A DNA stretch of 64,000 bases from Bacillus thuringiensis (GTDB lineage Bacteria > Bacillota > Bacilli > Bacillales > Bacillaceae_G), in the NCBI RefSeq assembly GCF_001182785.1, contig NZ_CP012099.1:1238501-1302500 (forward strand), read 5' to 3'. Under the pieces are notes generated by a model. That model worked only from the letters and a program-made list of their open reading frames with translations, was not told where the DNA came from and made no database searches. This document shows, one piece after another, positions 46,151 through 54,359 of the stretch (position 1 is the first letter of the stretch; each line of letters begins with the position of its first letter). The translations under genes were made by a program, and so were the position numbers.

Positions 46151-46873
46151 ATGTTCACTTATTTATATGCAATGTTAGCAGGGATGGTGTTTGGTTCTTT
46201 TTTTATGTTAGTTGCGATGAGGATTCCATTAGGTGCGTCTATCATTACCCCGCGTTCACATTGTTATTATTGCAAATATGTGCTAAGGCCAAAAGAATTA
46301 ATCCCCATCATTTCATTTTATATACAAAGAGGCTGTTGTACGAATTGTAAGAGAAAAATTCCAATTATGTATGTAGCATTTGAATGTATAACAGGAAGTA
46401 TATTTCTTCTTACCGTGTATATGATTGGAATAGAACGAGAGCTTATTATCATTTTATCCCTTTTTTCGCTACTTCTTATTATTTCAGTTACAGATTACTT
46501 ATATATGTTAATTCCTGATTGTATTTTAATTTCGTTTGCCGTTTTACTCATTCTTGAAAGTGTTTTTGTACAATTAGTTACTTGGACAGATAGTATAGTT
46601 GGTAGTGGTGTTATATTCATTTTGTTATATTGCATGCAAAAGATATATCCAGAAGGGCTTGGCGGAGGAGATATAAAACTACTTTCGTTACTTGGGTTTA
46701 TAGTAGGAGTGAAGGGAGTTTTTATCGTTTTATTTTTAGCGTCTTGTTTCAGTCTTTGTTTCTTCGGGATTGGTATCGTATTAAAACGTATAGAAGTACG
46801 AAAACCAATTCCATTTGGTCCTTTTATTAGTCTTGCGGCAATATGTTATGTATTGGCCGCATATTCAAATTAG
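46151..46873 (+). CDS. comC: Prepilin peptidase / N-methyltransferase (ComC type)
   Basis: A 240-residue membrane peptidase that cleaves and methylates type IV-like pilin precursors used in DNA uptake. The cytosolic zinc region has two CxxC pairs (HCYYCKYVLRPK and CCTNCKRKIP). The catalytic aspartates lie in SVTDYLYMLIPD and GLGGGDIKLLSLLG. About eight helices are predicted. The ATG at 46151 is preceded by GGAGAGGAAGGG; an upstream ATG at 46124 would put that site inside the gene. Name by family; there is one such enzyme in most Bacilli. Confidence 0.9.
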   Translation: MFTYLYAMLAGMVFGSFFMLVAMRIPLGASIITPRSHCYYCKYVLRPKELIPIISFYIQRGCCTNCKRKIPIMYVAFECITGSIFLLTVYMIGIERELIIILSLFSLLLIISVTDYLYMLIPDCILISFAVLLILESVFVQLVTWTDSIVGSGVIFILLYCMQKIYPEGLGGGDIKLLSLLGFIVGVKGVFIVLFLASCFSLCFFGIGIVLKRIEVRKPIPFGPFISLAAICYVLAAYSN

Positions 46874-46887
46874 AGAGGGAATAGAAA

Positions 46888-47199
46888 ATGAACGTATATA
46901 TGGATGATCAAAGAAGTTGCCCGTTCGGGTATGTGCCCGCAACTACAGTAGAATGTGCCTTGCAAATGGTCCGGGATTATGATGTGAATATTCTTTCCCT
47001 TGATTTTAATATGGGGTGGGGAGCAAAAAATGGACTGGATTTTGTAGAAGCTTTTTGTACAGAGGGGTTATATGTAAATGAAATTCACCTTCATACGAAT
47101 GATATCATCGGTATGCACAAGATGAAACAGAGAATGGATAAGGGAAAGGAAGAAGGAGAAATTAATCCTCACCTTGTTGTTAAATACGTGGGAAGCTAA
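46888..47199 (+). CDS. Receiver-like (cyclic-phosphate processing receiver, cREC type) protein
   Basis: A 103-residue stand-alone domain. It opens MNVYMDDQRSCPFGYVPATT with the acidic DD pair, then NILSLDFNMGWGAKNGLDFV holding an Asp at the receiver phosphorylation position, and HLHTNDIIGMHKM, with the HxxN that replaces the usual conserved switch region. This pattern belongs to the cREC group (receiver-like domains linked to cyclic-phosphate processing). The output is unknown. It lies 14 bp after the prepilin peptidase gene, in the same orientation. Confidence 0.75.
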   Translation: MNVYMDDQRSCPFGYVPATTVECALQMVRDYDVNILSLDFNMGWGAKNGLDFVEAFCTEGLYVNEIHLHTNDIIGMHKMKQRMDKGKEEGEINPHLVVKYVGS

Positions 47200-47231
47200 A
47201 AACTCCAAAGTAAAACTTTGGAGTTTTTAAT
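47197..47231. terminator. Bidirectional terminator
   Basis: AAAAACTCCAAAGT and ACTTTGGAGTTTTT form a perfect 14-bp stem with a 3-nt loop between convergent genes; it overlaps the stop codon of the transporter gene. Confidence 0.92.
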
Positions 47232-48078
47232 GTTTCATATGTGCTTGTAAAGGAATAATCTCTTCTTGTTGAGTTGCTGCGATTTCAGTTTCTTCCTGTT
47301 GAACTTCAGGTGTTTTCTTTGTTAAGTAGTGGTATACCATACCGACAAATACTGATCCGCCAATAATGTTACCGATTGTAACAGGAATTAAGTTATGAAT
47401 AGCACCTGAAAAAGAAATTGTCTCAGGATGCGGTGAAACTAAAGATAAAGCAAAGAGTGACAAGTTTGCAATACTATGTTCGTAACCAGATAAGAAGAAT
47501 GTGAAAACAAGTAGCATCATGACCATTATTTTTGCTGTGTCGCCTTTAACCTGAGATGGTAAGAAGCAAGCAAGACATACGAGCCAGTTACATAAAATGG
47601 CTTTAAAGAATAGCTGCATTGTAGGTGTGTTCATCTTTCCTTCAACGACTTTATTCATTAAGTGACCGTGATCAATTGCTTCAAAAATTCCAGTTGCGTA
47701 AAATAGTAAGGCAAAGAATAACGCGCCGGCTAAGTTACCTGCATAACAAGCAACCCAGTTACGAAGTGTATCAGAAATCGTTGTTTCTTTCCTTAAAGTT
47801 GCTACAGTAAAGTACATTGTGTTTCCAGTAAACAATTCAGCACCGCCATATATAATAAGTACGAGAGCAATCCCGAAAAACATAGAAGCAGCTAAATAAG
47901 TTGCTGGTGAATCTGCAATGTGAAAAAAGTTACCTAATTTAAAACATAGTACAATAATAAAACCGATATAAATACCCGCAAGTGCAGCACGAATGAAATA
48001 TTGCATTGGGTTTGTATCTAGCATTTTCTTTTTGCTTTTAGCCAGTTTGACAACATAATCTAGTCCTTGTTCTAGCAT
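47227..48078 (-). CDS. Formate/nitrite transporter (FNT) family channel
   Basis: A 283-residue membrane channel with six helices. FNT signatures are present: YIGFIIVLCFKLGNFF, GAELFTGNTMYFTVATLR, and in the second half NWLVCLACFLPSQ with GYEHSIANL containing the central His of the channel. The C-terminal tail is long and acidic (EVQQEETEIAATQQEEI). It is of the FocA/NirC/YwcJ/YrhG type; whether it carries formate or nitrite cannot be settled. A good cre site lies upstream of it. Confidence 0.9.
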   Translation of the reverse strand: MLEQGLDYVVKLAKSKKKMLDTNPMQYFIRAALAGIYIGFIIVLCFKLGNFFHIADSPATYLAASMFFGIALVLIIYGGAELFTGNTMYFTVATLRKETTISDTLRNWVACYAGNLAGALFFALLFYATGIFEAIDHGHLMNKVVEGKMNTPTMQLFFKAILCNWLVCLACFLPSQVKGDTAKIMVMMLLVFTFFLSGYEHSIANLSLFALSLVSPHPETISFSGAIHNLIPVTIGNIIGGSVFVGMVYHYLTKKTPEVQQEETEIAATQQEEIIPLQAHMKH

Positions 48079-48199
48079 GAGTAATACGCTCCTTTAGTAA
48101 ATCTTCTATAAATACTCCTTATATGAATAAAGTACATGGAATTGTTCTCACTTTCAATAAGTTTGTGCAATGTTTCACAAAAAGGACATACATACGTTA

Positions 48200-48213
48200 A
48201 GAAAACGTTTACA
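48200..48213 (-). promoter_or_regulatory. CcpA (cre) site upstream of the FNT transporter gene
   Basis: On the minus strand TGTAAACGTTTTCT matches 13 of 14 cre positions. It lies about 120 bp upstream of the start codon, and a TATACT-like -10 box follows upstream on the same strand. Confidence 0.6.
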
Positions 48214-48264
48214 AAAGATAGTATAATGGAATTTTTTCTGGACATTGAGAGGAAGAAAGGAAAA

Positions 48265-48296
48265 AGAAAAAGCGCTGTAATTACAGCGCTTTTTCG
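48265..48296 (-). terminator. Terminator of the TerC-type gene
   Basis: GCGCTGTAATTACAGCGC is a perfect palindrome flanked by AAAAA and TTTTT. It overlaps the 3' end of the TerC-type gene. Confidence 0.9.
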
Positions 48297-49075
48297 TCTA
48301 AATTCTTTTCTACTTTTACTTCTACTTCTTTTGAGAAGAACCAACCACCAACTGCGATTCCGACTAATACAATCCAGAATGTAAGCTTCCACGGAGTGGA
48401 TTCTGGGAATGAATGTGGAATTACATTTAATGCAGGGTGTGCTAATGTATAAACTGCTAGCTTCACACCAACCCAACCTACAATTAAGAATGCTGCAGTT
48501 TCAAGTCCTGGTTTACGTTTTAAGATTTGTACGAAAGCAGTTGCTGCAAATCGCATAATGATTAATCCGATAAGTCCACCTACAAAGATAACAACGAATT
48601 GCCCAGTATCTAGACTACCAATTGTACCTAATCCTGTTTTTGGTAAAGTCATTGCTAGTGCAACCGCAGCTAAAATTGAATCAACTGCGAAGGCGATATC
48701 AGCAACTTCAACTTTAAATACAGTCCACCAAAAGTTCTCTTGTTTTTTCTTTGCTTCTTTTTCTTCTGTTTCTTCATCTGTATTCTTTTTAACATATGTT
48801 TTAAATAAGTGATTACCAGCGATAAACATAAGGTAGATGGCACCGATTGCTTGCACTTGCCATACATCGACTAAGAACGAAATCATAAATAACGATCCAA
48901 ATCGGAAAACAAATGCCCCCGCTAATCCGTAAAATAGTGCTTTCTTTCGTTTTTCTTCTGGTAAATGTTTTACCATAATTGCAAGAACAAGAGCGTTATC
49001 AGCCGCTAAAATCCCTTCAAGTGCAATTAGGATGAGTAATACCCAACCATACTCCAATAATAATGATACATCCAT
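48281..49075 (-). CDS. TerC-family membrane protein, manganese exporter type (YkoY/YceF-like)
   Basis: A 264-residue membrane protein with about seven helices. The TerC signatures with membrane acids are present: ALEGILAADNALVLAIMVKH at the start and KVEVADIAFAVDSILAAVAL in the middle. A charged cytosolic loop (NTDEETEEKEAKKKQE) separates the halves. The ATG at 49075 has AGGAG 8 nt upstream; longer reading frames run into the leader. It is headed by a yybP-ykoY riboswitch, the known Mn2+ sensor of such genes, which supports a role in exporting excess Mn2+ (MeeF/MeeY type). Confidence 0.92.
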   Translation of the reverse strand: MDVSLLLEYGWVLLILIALEGILAADNALVLAIMVKHLPEEKRKKALFYGLAGAFVFRFGSLFMISFLVDVWQVQAIGAIYLMFIAGNHLFKTYVKKNTDEETEEKEAKKKQENFWWTVFKVEVADIAFAVDSILAAVALAMTLPKTGLGTIGSLDTGQFVVIFVGGLIGLIIMRFAATAFVQILKRKPGLETAAFLIVGWVGVKLAVYTLAHPALNVIPHSFPESTPWKLTFWIVLVGIAVGGWFFSKEVEVKVEKNLDEKAL

Positions 49076-49184
49076 GTACATTCTCCTCTCATCTCTATAA
49101 GTTCTAAATAAGTGAAGAATTTCCCCACTATTTAGTTTCCCCATACTCCTGCCTATTAACTTTGGAAGAATTTGGAAGTGAATA

Positions 49185-49330
49185 CAAAAAAGACCTCTGC
49201 CGTTAATAGGCAAAGGTCTTGCTAGACATATGTAATAAAAATGCCAACAAAGCCGGAAGAACTAAGTTCTACGTAATGACGACTTTGTTTCCAAGAAATA
49301 TTCTTGGACGCTACTCCCCTTTGGAGATAT
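49185..49330 (-). ncRNA. yybP-ykoY manganese riboswitch with terminator
   Basis: The leader of the TerC-type gene, read on the minus strand, starts AAAGGGGAGTAGCGTC (about 49324-49309), the conserved 5' motif. It has a stem with CCAAGAATATTTCTTGG, a CCGGCTTTGTTGGC arm and the conserved AGACCTTTGCC segment. AGACCTTTGCC (49219-49209) then pairs with GGCAGAGGTCT (49201-49191), followed by TTTTTTG, forming a rho-independent terminator. Family knowledge: Mn2+ binding prevents termination and turns on Mn exporters. Confidence 0.93.
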
Positions 49331-49344
49331 GTTATTGTATTCTC

Positions 49345-49373
49345 ATTATATGGATAATTTATACGGTTGTCAA
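49345..49373 (-). promoter_or_regulatory. Consensus sigma-A promoter of the Mn riboswitch transcript
   Basis: On the minus strand TTGACA (49373-49368) and TATAAT (49350-49345) are both perfect with a 17-bp spacer. Transcription would start about 10 bp before the aptamer. The -35 box contains the TGA stop of the upstream ktr gene. Confidence 0.9.
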
Positions 49374-50689
49374 CCTGTTAAAATATCTTCATTAGGATAT
49401 TTTATTTTCCGGTTCTTTTTACGAGCAAATGAAAAAGCCAATGTTAAAGGACCCATTTTCCCAAAAAACATCATAAAGATAATAATAGCTTTTCCGATTA
49501 TAGTTAAGTGAGGTGTTAAGTTCATACTGAGGCCAACAGTCCCAAATGCTGAAAATACTTCGAAAGCACTCATCAATAGAGGAACTCGCTCAGTAATACT
49601 CAAAATTAAAATAGCAAAAAAGATAAATGAAATGGAAATAATAGTAATGGTTAATGATTTGACAATGAGAGTATCTTTAATGGATTTTTTAAATACGACA
49701 ATATCCTCTTGTTCTTGTAAAAATTTAAATACGCCAAAAAATATGATTAAAAATGTTGTTAACTTAATCCCACCACCCGTTGAAGCACTACCAGCACCAA
49801 TAAACATAAGGAGCATCATTAATAGGAGGGAAGGTTTTGACAATGTAGAAATATCAACAGTATTAAACCCGGCAGTTCGTGTTGAAATTGCTTGAAAATA
49901 AGAGGCCATTCCTTCTTCAAATGGGGTAAAACCTCTCATAGAAAGGGAGTTATGGAACTCGAATATAAAAATAAAAAGGGTAGCAATAATGTTGACGATT
50001 AGAGTAGAAGTGAGCATAAGTTTTGAATGTAGTGTAAGGTTTTTAAAGTTTTTCTTTCTTTTTATGTCTACAATTACTGTAAAACCAATTCCACCTAAAA
50101 TGATGAGAGAGGAAATGACGAAATTGACAAGAATGCTATGAGAATGGGACATTAAATTATCGCTCCACACAGAAAAACCAGCATTGTTAAAGGCTGAGAT
50201 TGAATGGAAAAAACTATAATAGATCCCTTTGGTAACCCCATATTTTGGTACCCATTCAAAAGAAAGAATTAAAGTAGCGATACATTCGACTGTAAAAGAG
50301 AATAAAAATAATGCTTTGGCAAGACGGATAACGCCGCCGATATTCGTTTGATTTAATGCTTGTTGCAATAAAATACGGTTTTGAAGACCGATTTTTCTTC
50401 CGAGCATAATGGCAATTAAGACCGCAAAGCTCATAATGCCAAGCCCGCCAACTTGTATAAGCGTTAAAATGACACATTGTCCAAATAAAGTAAACACTTT
50501 TCCAGTATCCACAACACCAAGCCCAGTAACAGTACAAGCGGAAACGGTTGTAAATAAGGCATCGAGCCATGAAATGGACGTTGTCGTAGCAATTGGCAGT
50601 TTTAATAAGCATGTGCCGACAACTGATAATACAATAAAAGATAAAGTAAGAACGCGGGGAGGGCTCATGCTAATATTAATCCGTTTCAT
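49370..50689 (-). CDS. Potassium uptake channel subunit, KtrB/KtrD (TrkH) family
   Basis: A 439-residue K+ transporter membrane subunit with four M1-P-M2 repeats. Each P-loop has the selectivity-filter glycine: SACTVTGLGVVD, HSISAFNNAGFS, STRTAGFNTVD and VFSAFGTVGLSM. It needs a cytosolic KtrA/KtrC RCK ring, not encoded nearby. Start ATG at 50689 after GGAGCAA. A second subunit of the same family lies at 56757-58106. KtrB versus KtrD cannot be settled here. Confidence 0.92.
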   Translation of the reverse strand: MKRINISMSPPRVLTLSFIVLSVVGTCLLKLPIATTTSISWLDALFTTVSACTVTGLGVVDTGKVFTLFGQCVILTLIQVGGLGIMSFAVLIAIMLGRKIGLQNRILLQQALNQTNIGGVIRLAKALFLFSFTVECIATLILSFEWVPKYGVTKGIYYSFFHSISAFNNAGFSVWSDNLMSHSHSILVNFVISSLIILGGIGFTVIVDIKRKKNFKNLTLHSKLMLTSTLIVNIIATLFIFIFEFHNSLSMRGFTPFEEGMASYFQAISTRTAGFNTVDISTLSKPSLLLMMLLMFIGAGSASTGGGIKLTTFLIIFFGVFKFLQEQEDIVVFKKSIKDTLIVKSLTITIISISFIFFAILILSITERVPLLMSAFEVFSAFGTVGLSMNLTPHLTIIGKAIIIFMMFFGKMGPLTLAFSFARKKNRKIKYPNEDILTG

Positions 50690-50756
50690 GTCACATATTG
50701 CTCCTTTCGTTTTGCTTTGATTAGTATGTGAAAAAGCACTGTTATGTATGTTGAAA

Positions 50757-50790
50757 ATAGAAAGAGGCAGATAATATCTGCCTCTAAGCC
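50757..50790 (-). terminator. Terminator of the SASP gene
   Basis: AGAGGCAGAT / ATCTGCCTCT with a 3-nt loop and a T-run on the minus strand. Confidence 0.9.
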
Positions 50791-50803
50791 ATATGTTATA
50801 TTA

Positions 50804-50989
50804 TTATCCACGTAATTGTTGTTGAGCTAAAGCAACAAGACGTTTTGTTACTTCACCGCCAACTGAACCGTTAGAACGAGATGCTGTATTAGAACCTAAG
50901 CTTACACCAAATTCTTGTGCAATTTCATATTTAAATTGTTCAAGCGCTTGTTCTGCACCTGGAACTAATAATTTGTTTGTTTTTACCAT
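50804..50989 (-). CDS. Alpha/beta-type small acid-soluble spore protein
   Basis: A 61-residue SASP that coats DNA in the spore core. It starts [20 protein letters not shown]. The germination protease region is [10 protein letters not shown], and the second conserved block is [16 protein letters not shown]. The ATG at 50989 is preceded by AAGGATG; the upstream in-frame start would only add MCIN. Monocistronic with a terminator. It indicates a spore-former. Confidence 0.95.
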   Translation of the reverse strand: MVKTNKLLVPGAEQALEQFKYEIAQEFGVSLGSNTASRSNGSVGGEVTKRLVALAQQQLRG

Positions 50990-51136
50990 GTTGATACACA
51001 TCCTTATGAGTAGTCCAGTTCAGCTAAGTTCTTATCTAAACTGGTAACGTTATTTTATGTGGAAACGACATACTCATACGCGGAAGTAATCGGTGCGATT
51101 AGAAGTTCTTGGATAGAAAAAAGAGTAGCAAATTTG

Positions 51137-51580
51137 CTACTCTTTTTTCAGTATTGTCGCTGTACCTTCCACGACAATATCATCCGATTGATTATATATG
51201 TTTGTTTGCAACGTAATGATTTTTTTATCGTCACGCTTCTTAATAACCTCTGCCACAACGCGAAGTGTATCACCGATTTTGACAGGGGCACGGAATGAAA
51301 CGTTTTGGGATAAATAAATCGTATTTTTGCCTGGGAGTTTCGTTCCAAGGATGGTAGAAATAAAACTCGAAACGAGCATACCGTGAGCAATACGTTCTTT
51401 AAACATTGTCGTTTTTGCAAAAGAATCTAAAATGTGAATAGGATTCACATCTCCAGTCAATTTTGCAAAATTGATAACATCTTCATCTGTAATTGTTTTT
51501 GTAAGGGATGCTTGATCACCGACTTGAATCTCATCATAACGAAGCTCCGGAACAGTTTGTGCTTCTTGAAATGGATTCAT
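51137..51580 (-). CDS. phaJ: (R)-specific enoyl-CoA hydratase, MaoC type
   Basis: A 147-residue hot-dog-fold hydratase that makes (R)-3-hydroxyacyl-CoA from enoyl-CoA, feeding PHA synthesis. The MaoC/PhaJ signature NFAKLTGDVNPIHILDSFAK carries the catalytic Asp and His, followed by RIAHGML and GTKLPGKNTIYLSQ. The ATG at 51580 is chosen because AAGGAGGA precedes it; the longer reading frame begins inside the gap to phaP. It is last in the phaQ-phaP-phaJ strand, opposite to phaRBC. Confidence 0.9.
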   Translation of the reverse strand: MNPFQEAQTVPELRYDEIQVGDQASLTKTITDEDVINFAKLTGDVNPIHILDSFAKTTMFKERIAHGMLVSSFISTILGTKLPGKNTIYLSQNVSFRAPVKIGDTLRVVAEVIKKRDDKKIITLQTNIYNQSDDIVVEGTATILKKE

Positions 51581-51681
51581 TTTGTCCTCCTTCTTTTCCA
51601 TATCGAAAAATGTTAGCCATCTTGATGTAGTAGGAGGAAGAAAGAGTTTTGTTTGTGCTGCAGTTAGCTCCCACATTTTTC

Positions 51682-52206
51682 TTACTTGATGGAAGTAAAT
51701 AGATTTTTTGAGTTTTCCTCGAACTTTTTTGCGAGTTCCAACTGTTTTGACTTGAACTCTTCCAAAAAACCCTCTAACTGTTTTTGAGCCTCTTCACGTT
51801 GTAATTGTTGTTGCTCAATAAATTGTTTTGTTGTTTCTTCAAATTGACCGCTTGTTTGTGTAAGAATTGACAAAGATGTTTTTGTAGGAGAAACAGTAAG
51901 CTGCTGCATATGAGCAGAAAGTTCCTTCCACTTGTCTTGCCACTCGTTAATTTGATCATTTAAGGAGTTACCAGTTAATTGTTTCACGTAATCTGTATAT
52001 TGGTTATTGAACTGAGCAGTGATTTGTTGTAGTTCTTTTTCTAGTTCATCTACTCCTGATGTTAATTTATGCAAAGCGTCTTGTTGTTGTTTTAATGTTT
52101 CTAAAGTAAGTTGCTCTAATTGTTTCCCAGCTGAAGAGAAAAGGGAAAGTGATTGAGACCAGTTTTTCCAAAATGCATCGACTAATTCGTATGGTTTAGT
52201 TTCCAT
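51682..52206 (-). CDS. phaP: PHA granule-associated phasin
   Basis: A 174-residue helical coiled-coil protein (METKPYELVDAFWKNWSQSL at the start, heptad-rich middle, FKSKQLELAKKFEENSKNLF near the end). Phasins coat PHA granules and control their size. It matches the Bacillus PhaP family by length, start and position between phaQ and phaJ. ATG at 52206 after TTGGGGGTC. Confidence 0.9.
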   Translation of the reverse strand: METKPYELVDAFWKNWSQSLSLFSSAGKQLEQLTLETLKQQQDALHKLTSGVDELEKELQQITAQFNNQYTDYVKQLTGNSLNDQINEWQDKWKELSAHMQQLTVSPTKTSLSILTQTSGQFEETTKQFIEQQQLQREEAQKQLEGFLEEFKSKQLELAKKFEENSKNLFTSIK

Positions 52207-52248
52207 TGTTTGACCCCCAAATGTTTTTTTGCATATTGTGAACGCAGA

Positions 52249-52701
52249 TTACTCTGCTGTACCACCAGGTGAAGATGAAGAATCCTTTTCATCCTTTTCT
52301 GGAGAAGTAGAAAATGGAAAGAATGCATTGGTGTATAACGTGAAAAACGTTCGCAACATATTTTGATAATGTTCAAAAGAAGTCGCACATGTTGTTAAAT
52401 ATTGCTCTCCATATTCAGTTAAAGAATAAATTCTTTTTGCCGGCCCTCCATCGCTTGTATCCCAAGTAGAAGAAATAAGGTTTTCTTTTTCTAATTTGCG
52501 TAGTGTTCTATAAACATTACCTTGGTCAACAGAAGAAAAGCCGATATCCATTAGCATTTGAATAAGTTTGTAACCATGAAGACTCCAGTCTTTTAGACAG
52601 AGAAGTAAGAAGGGAACTAAGAAGTTTTTTGGCATGGAGTTTGGTTGTTTCGCTTGGTTGTTCTCCAAACTTTCGCGTTGTTCTGGTTCATTTTGTAGCA
52701 T
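52249..52701 (-). CDS. phaQ: PadR-type PHB-responsive repressor
   Basis: A 150-residue PadR-family winged helix (HGYKLIQMLMDIGFSSVDQG, NVYRTLRKLEKENLISSTW). A proline- and Ser-rich tail follows. PhaQ represses phaP and itself and is released by PHB. ATG at 52701 after GAGGTGATG. It is divergent from phaR, and the 200-bp gap should hold its operator. Confidence 0.92.
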   Translation of the reverse strand: MLQNEPEQRESLENNQAKQPNSMPKNFLVPFLLLCLKDWSLHGYKLIQMLMDIGFSSVDQGNVYRTLRKLEKENLISSTWDTSDGGPAKRIYSLTEYGEQYLTTCATSFEHYQNMLRTFFTLYTNAFFPFSTSPEKDEKDSSSSPGGTAE

Positions 52702-52899
52702 GATTGTGCATCACCTCATGAATCAGTTAGATGGAATTTTTTGCTTATAAGTGCAATTTACACCTATCTGTTTTTAAAGTCAACACATTTGTTAGAAAAT
52801 AGAAAAAAATAAAATATAGACTTGAAGTTTTATTCAGAATATTAGAAAATAGTGAATAGGTTGAATTGTTTCAAAAACGAAAAAGGGAGTGTAGGTAAA

Positions 52900-53382
52900 G
52901 TGATTGATCAAAAATTCGATCCACTACAAGCATGGAAAAATGCTTATGAACAAACCGAAACATTTTGGGGAAAAGCGCTCAATGAAACAATTAAAACAGA
53001 AGAATATTCTGCTTGGATGGGCAGCGTTCTAGATTTGAATTTGTTTTATCAAAAAGCATTAAATGATACGACAAAAAACTATTTAGAACAAGTAAATGTG
53101 CCGACGAAAGAGGATATCGCAAGAGTGGCTACGCTTGTTATTAACTTAGAAAATAAAGTAGATAACATTGAGGAGTTTCTAGAGGAGAAAGTAGATTCTT
53201 TAGGACAAGCTCCTACATTAAAGCGTGATGTGACGAAAGTGAAACAAGATATTCGTACGCTTGAAACAAAAGTAGATCAAATTTTAGAATTGCTAGAAAA
53301 GCAAAATGCAGTACTAGCTAAACTACAAGTACCTGTAAAAGAAGAGATAAAGCCTGCGAATAAGCCGGAAAATAAAAAATGA
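52900..53382 (+). CDS. phaR: PHA synthase subunit PhaR (class IV)
   Basis: A 160-residue accessory subunit of the class IV PHA synthase. It reads MIDQKFDPLQAWKNAYEQTE and has a coiled-coil C-terminus (LKRDVTKVKQDIRTLETKVD). The GTG at 52900 is chosen because it gives the family start; a longer frame reaches to 52852. It forms the active enzyme with PhaC, three genes downstream-most in this phaRBC operon. Confidence 0.93.
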   Translation: MIDQKFDPLQAWKNAYEQTETFWGKALNETIKTEEYSAWMGSVLDLNLFYQKALNDTTKNYLEQVNVPTKEDIARVATLVINLENKVDNIEEFLEEKVDSLGQAPTLKRDVTKVKQDIRTLETKVDQILELLEKQNAVLAKLQVPVKEEIKPANKPENKK

Positions 53383-53532
53383 TAAAAGCGCTTGTTTATA
53401 ACAGGTAAAAGAGAGAGGGAGAATCTCTTTTCACGTGTAAACAGCGAAACATAATTATATAGGGACTCTACAGTATGAGTGCCAAAATGATTCATAACAA
53501 TCGTTCACAAATTCATTTAAGGGGGAAAAGAA

Positions 53533-54276
53533 ATGGTTCAATTAAATGGCAAAGTAGCAATCGTAACAGGTGGAGCAAAAGGGATTGGAAAAGCAATTAC
53601 AGTAGCATTAGCACAAGAGGGAGCGAAAGTAGTTATTAACTATAATAGCAGTAAAGAAGCAGCTGAAAACTTAGTAAATGAACTAGGAAAAGACGGACAT
53701 GACGTTTATGCAGTGCAAGCGGATGTTTCTAAAGTAGAAGATGCAAACCGACTTGTAGAAGAAGCTGTGAATCATTTTGGTAAAGTTGATATTCTTGTTA
53801 ATAATGCTGGTATTACAAGAGATCGTACATTCAAAAAGTTAAATCGTGAAGATTGGGAGCGCGTAATTGACGTGAATTTAAGTAGCGTATTTAATACGAC
53901 AAGCGCGGTTCTTCCATACATAACGGAAGCGGAAGAAGGAAGAATTATTAGCATTTCTTCTATTATTGGTCAAGCAGGTGGATTTGGCCAAACAAACTAT
54001 TCAGCAGCAAAAGCGGGTATGTTAGGATTTACAAAATCATTAGCGTTAGAACTTGCAAAAACAAATGTCACTGTAAATGCAATTTGCCCAGGGTTTATTG
54101 ATACTGAAATGGTAGCAGAAGTACCAGAAGAAGTACGTCAAAAAATCGTTGCAAAAATCCCGAAAAAACGTTTTGGTCAAGCTGATGAAATTGCAAAAGG
54201 TGTAGTATACCTATGCCGTGACGGTGCGTATATCACAGGTCAGCAATTAAACATTAACGGCGGATTATATATGTAA
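53533..54276 (+). CDS. phaB: Acetoacetyl-CoA reductase
   Basis: A 247-residue SDR enzyme that reduces acetoacetyl-CoA to (R)-3-hydroxybutyryl-CoA. The cofactor motif is TGGAKGIGKAI (about residue 12). The catalytic Ser lies in IISISSIIGQ and Tyr/Lys in YSAAKAG. The end ITGQQLNINGGLYM is typical. ATG at 53533 after AAGGGGGAAA. It lies between phaR and phaC. Confidence 0.94.
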   Translation: MVQLNGKVAIVTGGAKGIGKAITVALAQEGAKVVINYNSSKEAAENLVNELGKDGHDVYAVQADVSKVEDANRLVEEAVNHFGKVDILVNNAGITRDRTFKKLNREDWERVIDVNLSSVFNTTSAVLPYITEAEEGRIISISSIIGQAGGFGQTNYSAAKAGMLGFTKSLALELAKTNVTVNAICPGFIDTEMVAEVPEEVRQKIVAKIPKKRFGQADEIAKGVVYLCRDGAYITGQQLNINGGLYM

Positions 54277-54283
54277 TGAAGTA

Positions 54284-54328
54284 AGAAAAAAGTGCATATC
54301 CATAGCAGGAATGCACTTCTTTTTTTAA
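54284..54328 (+). terminator. Terminator-like hairpin inside the phaRBC operon
   Basis: AAGTGCAT (54290-54297) and ATGCACTT (54311-54318) form a stem followed by CTTTTTTT. It lies between phaB and phaC and could reduce phaC expression. Confidence 0.75.
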
Positions 54329-54359
54329 GAAGGAAATCGACCAAAAAGGAGATAAAAAA

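Noticed and set aside
48145..48476. ORFs between the FNT transporter and TerC-type genes
   Set aside because: They overlap the terminator, the cre box and the 3' end of the TerC-type gene and lack ribosome sites.
51581..51676. N-terminal extension of PhaJ
   Set aside because: The extension precedes a strong AAGGAGGA site placed exactly for the internal ATG and is not typical of the family.
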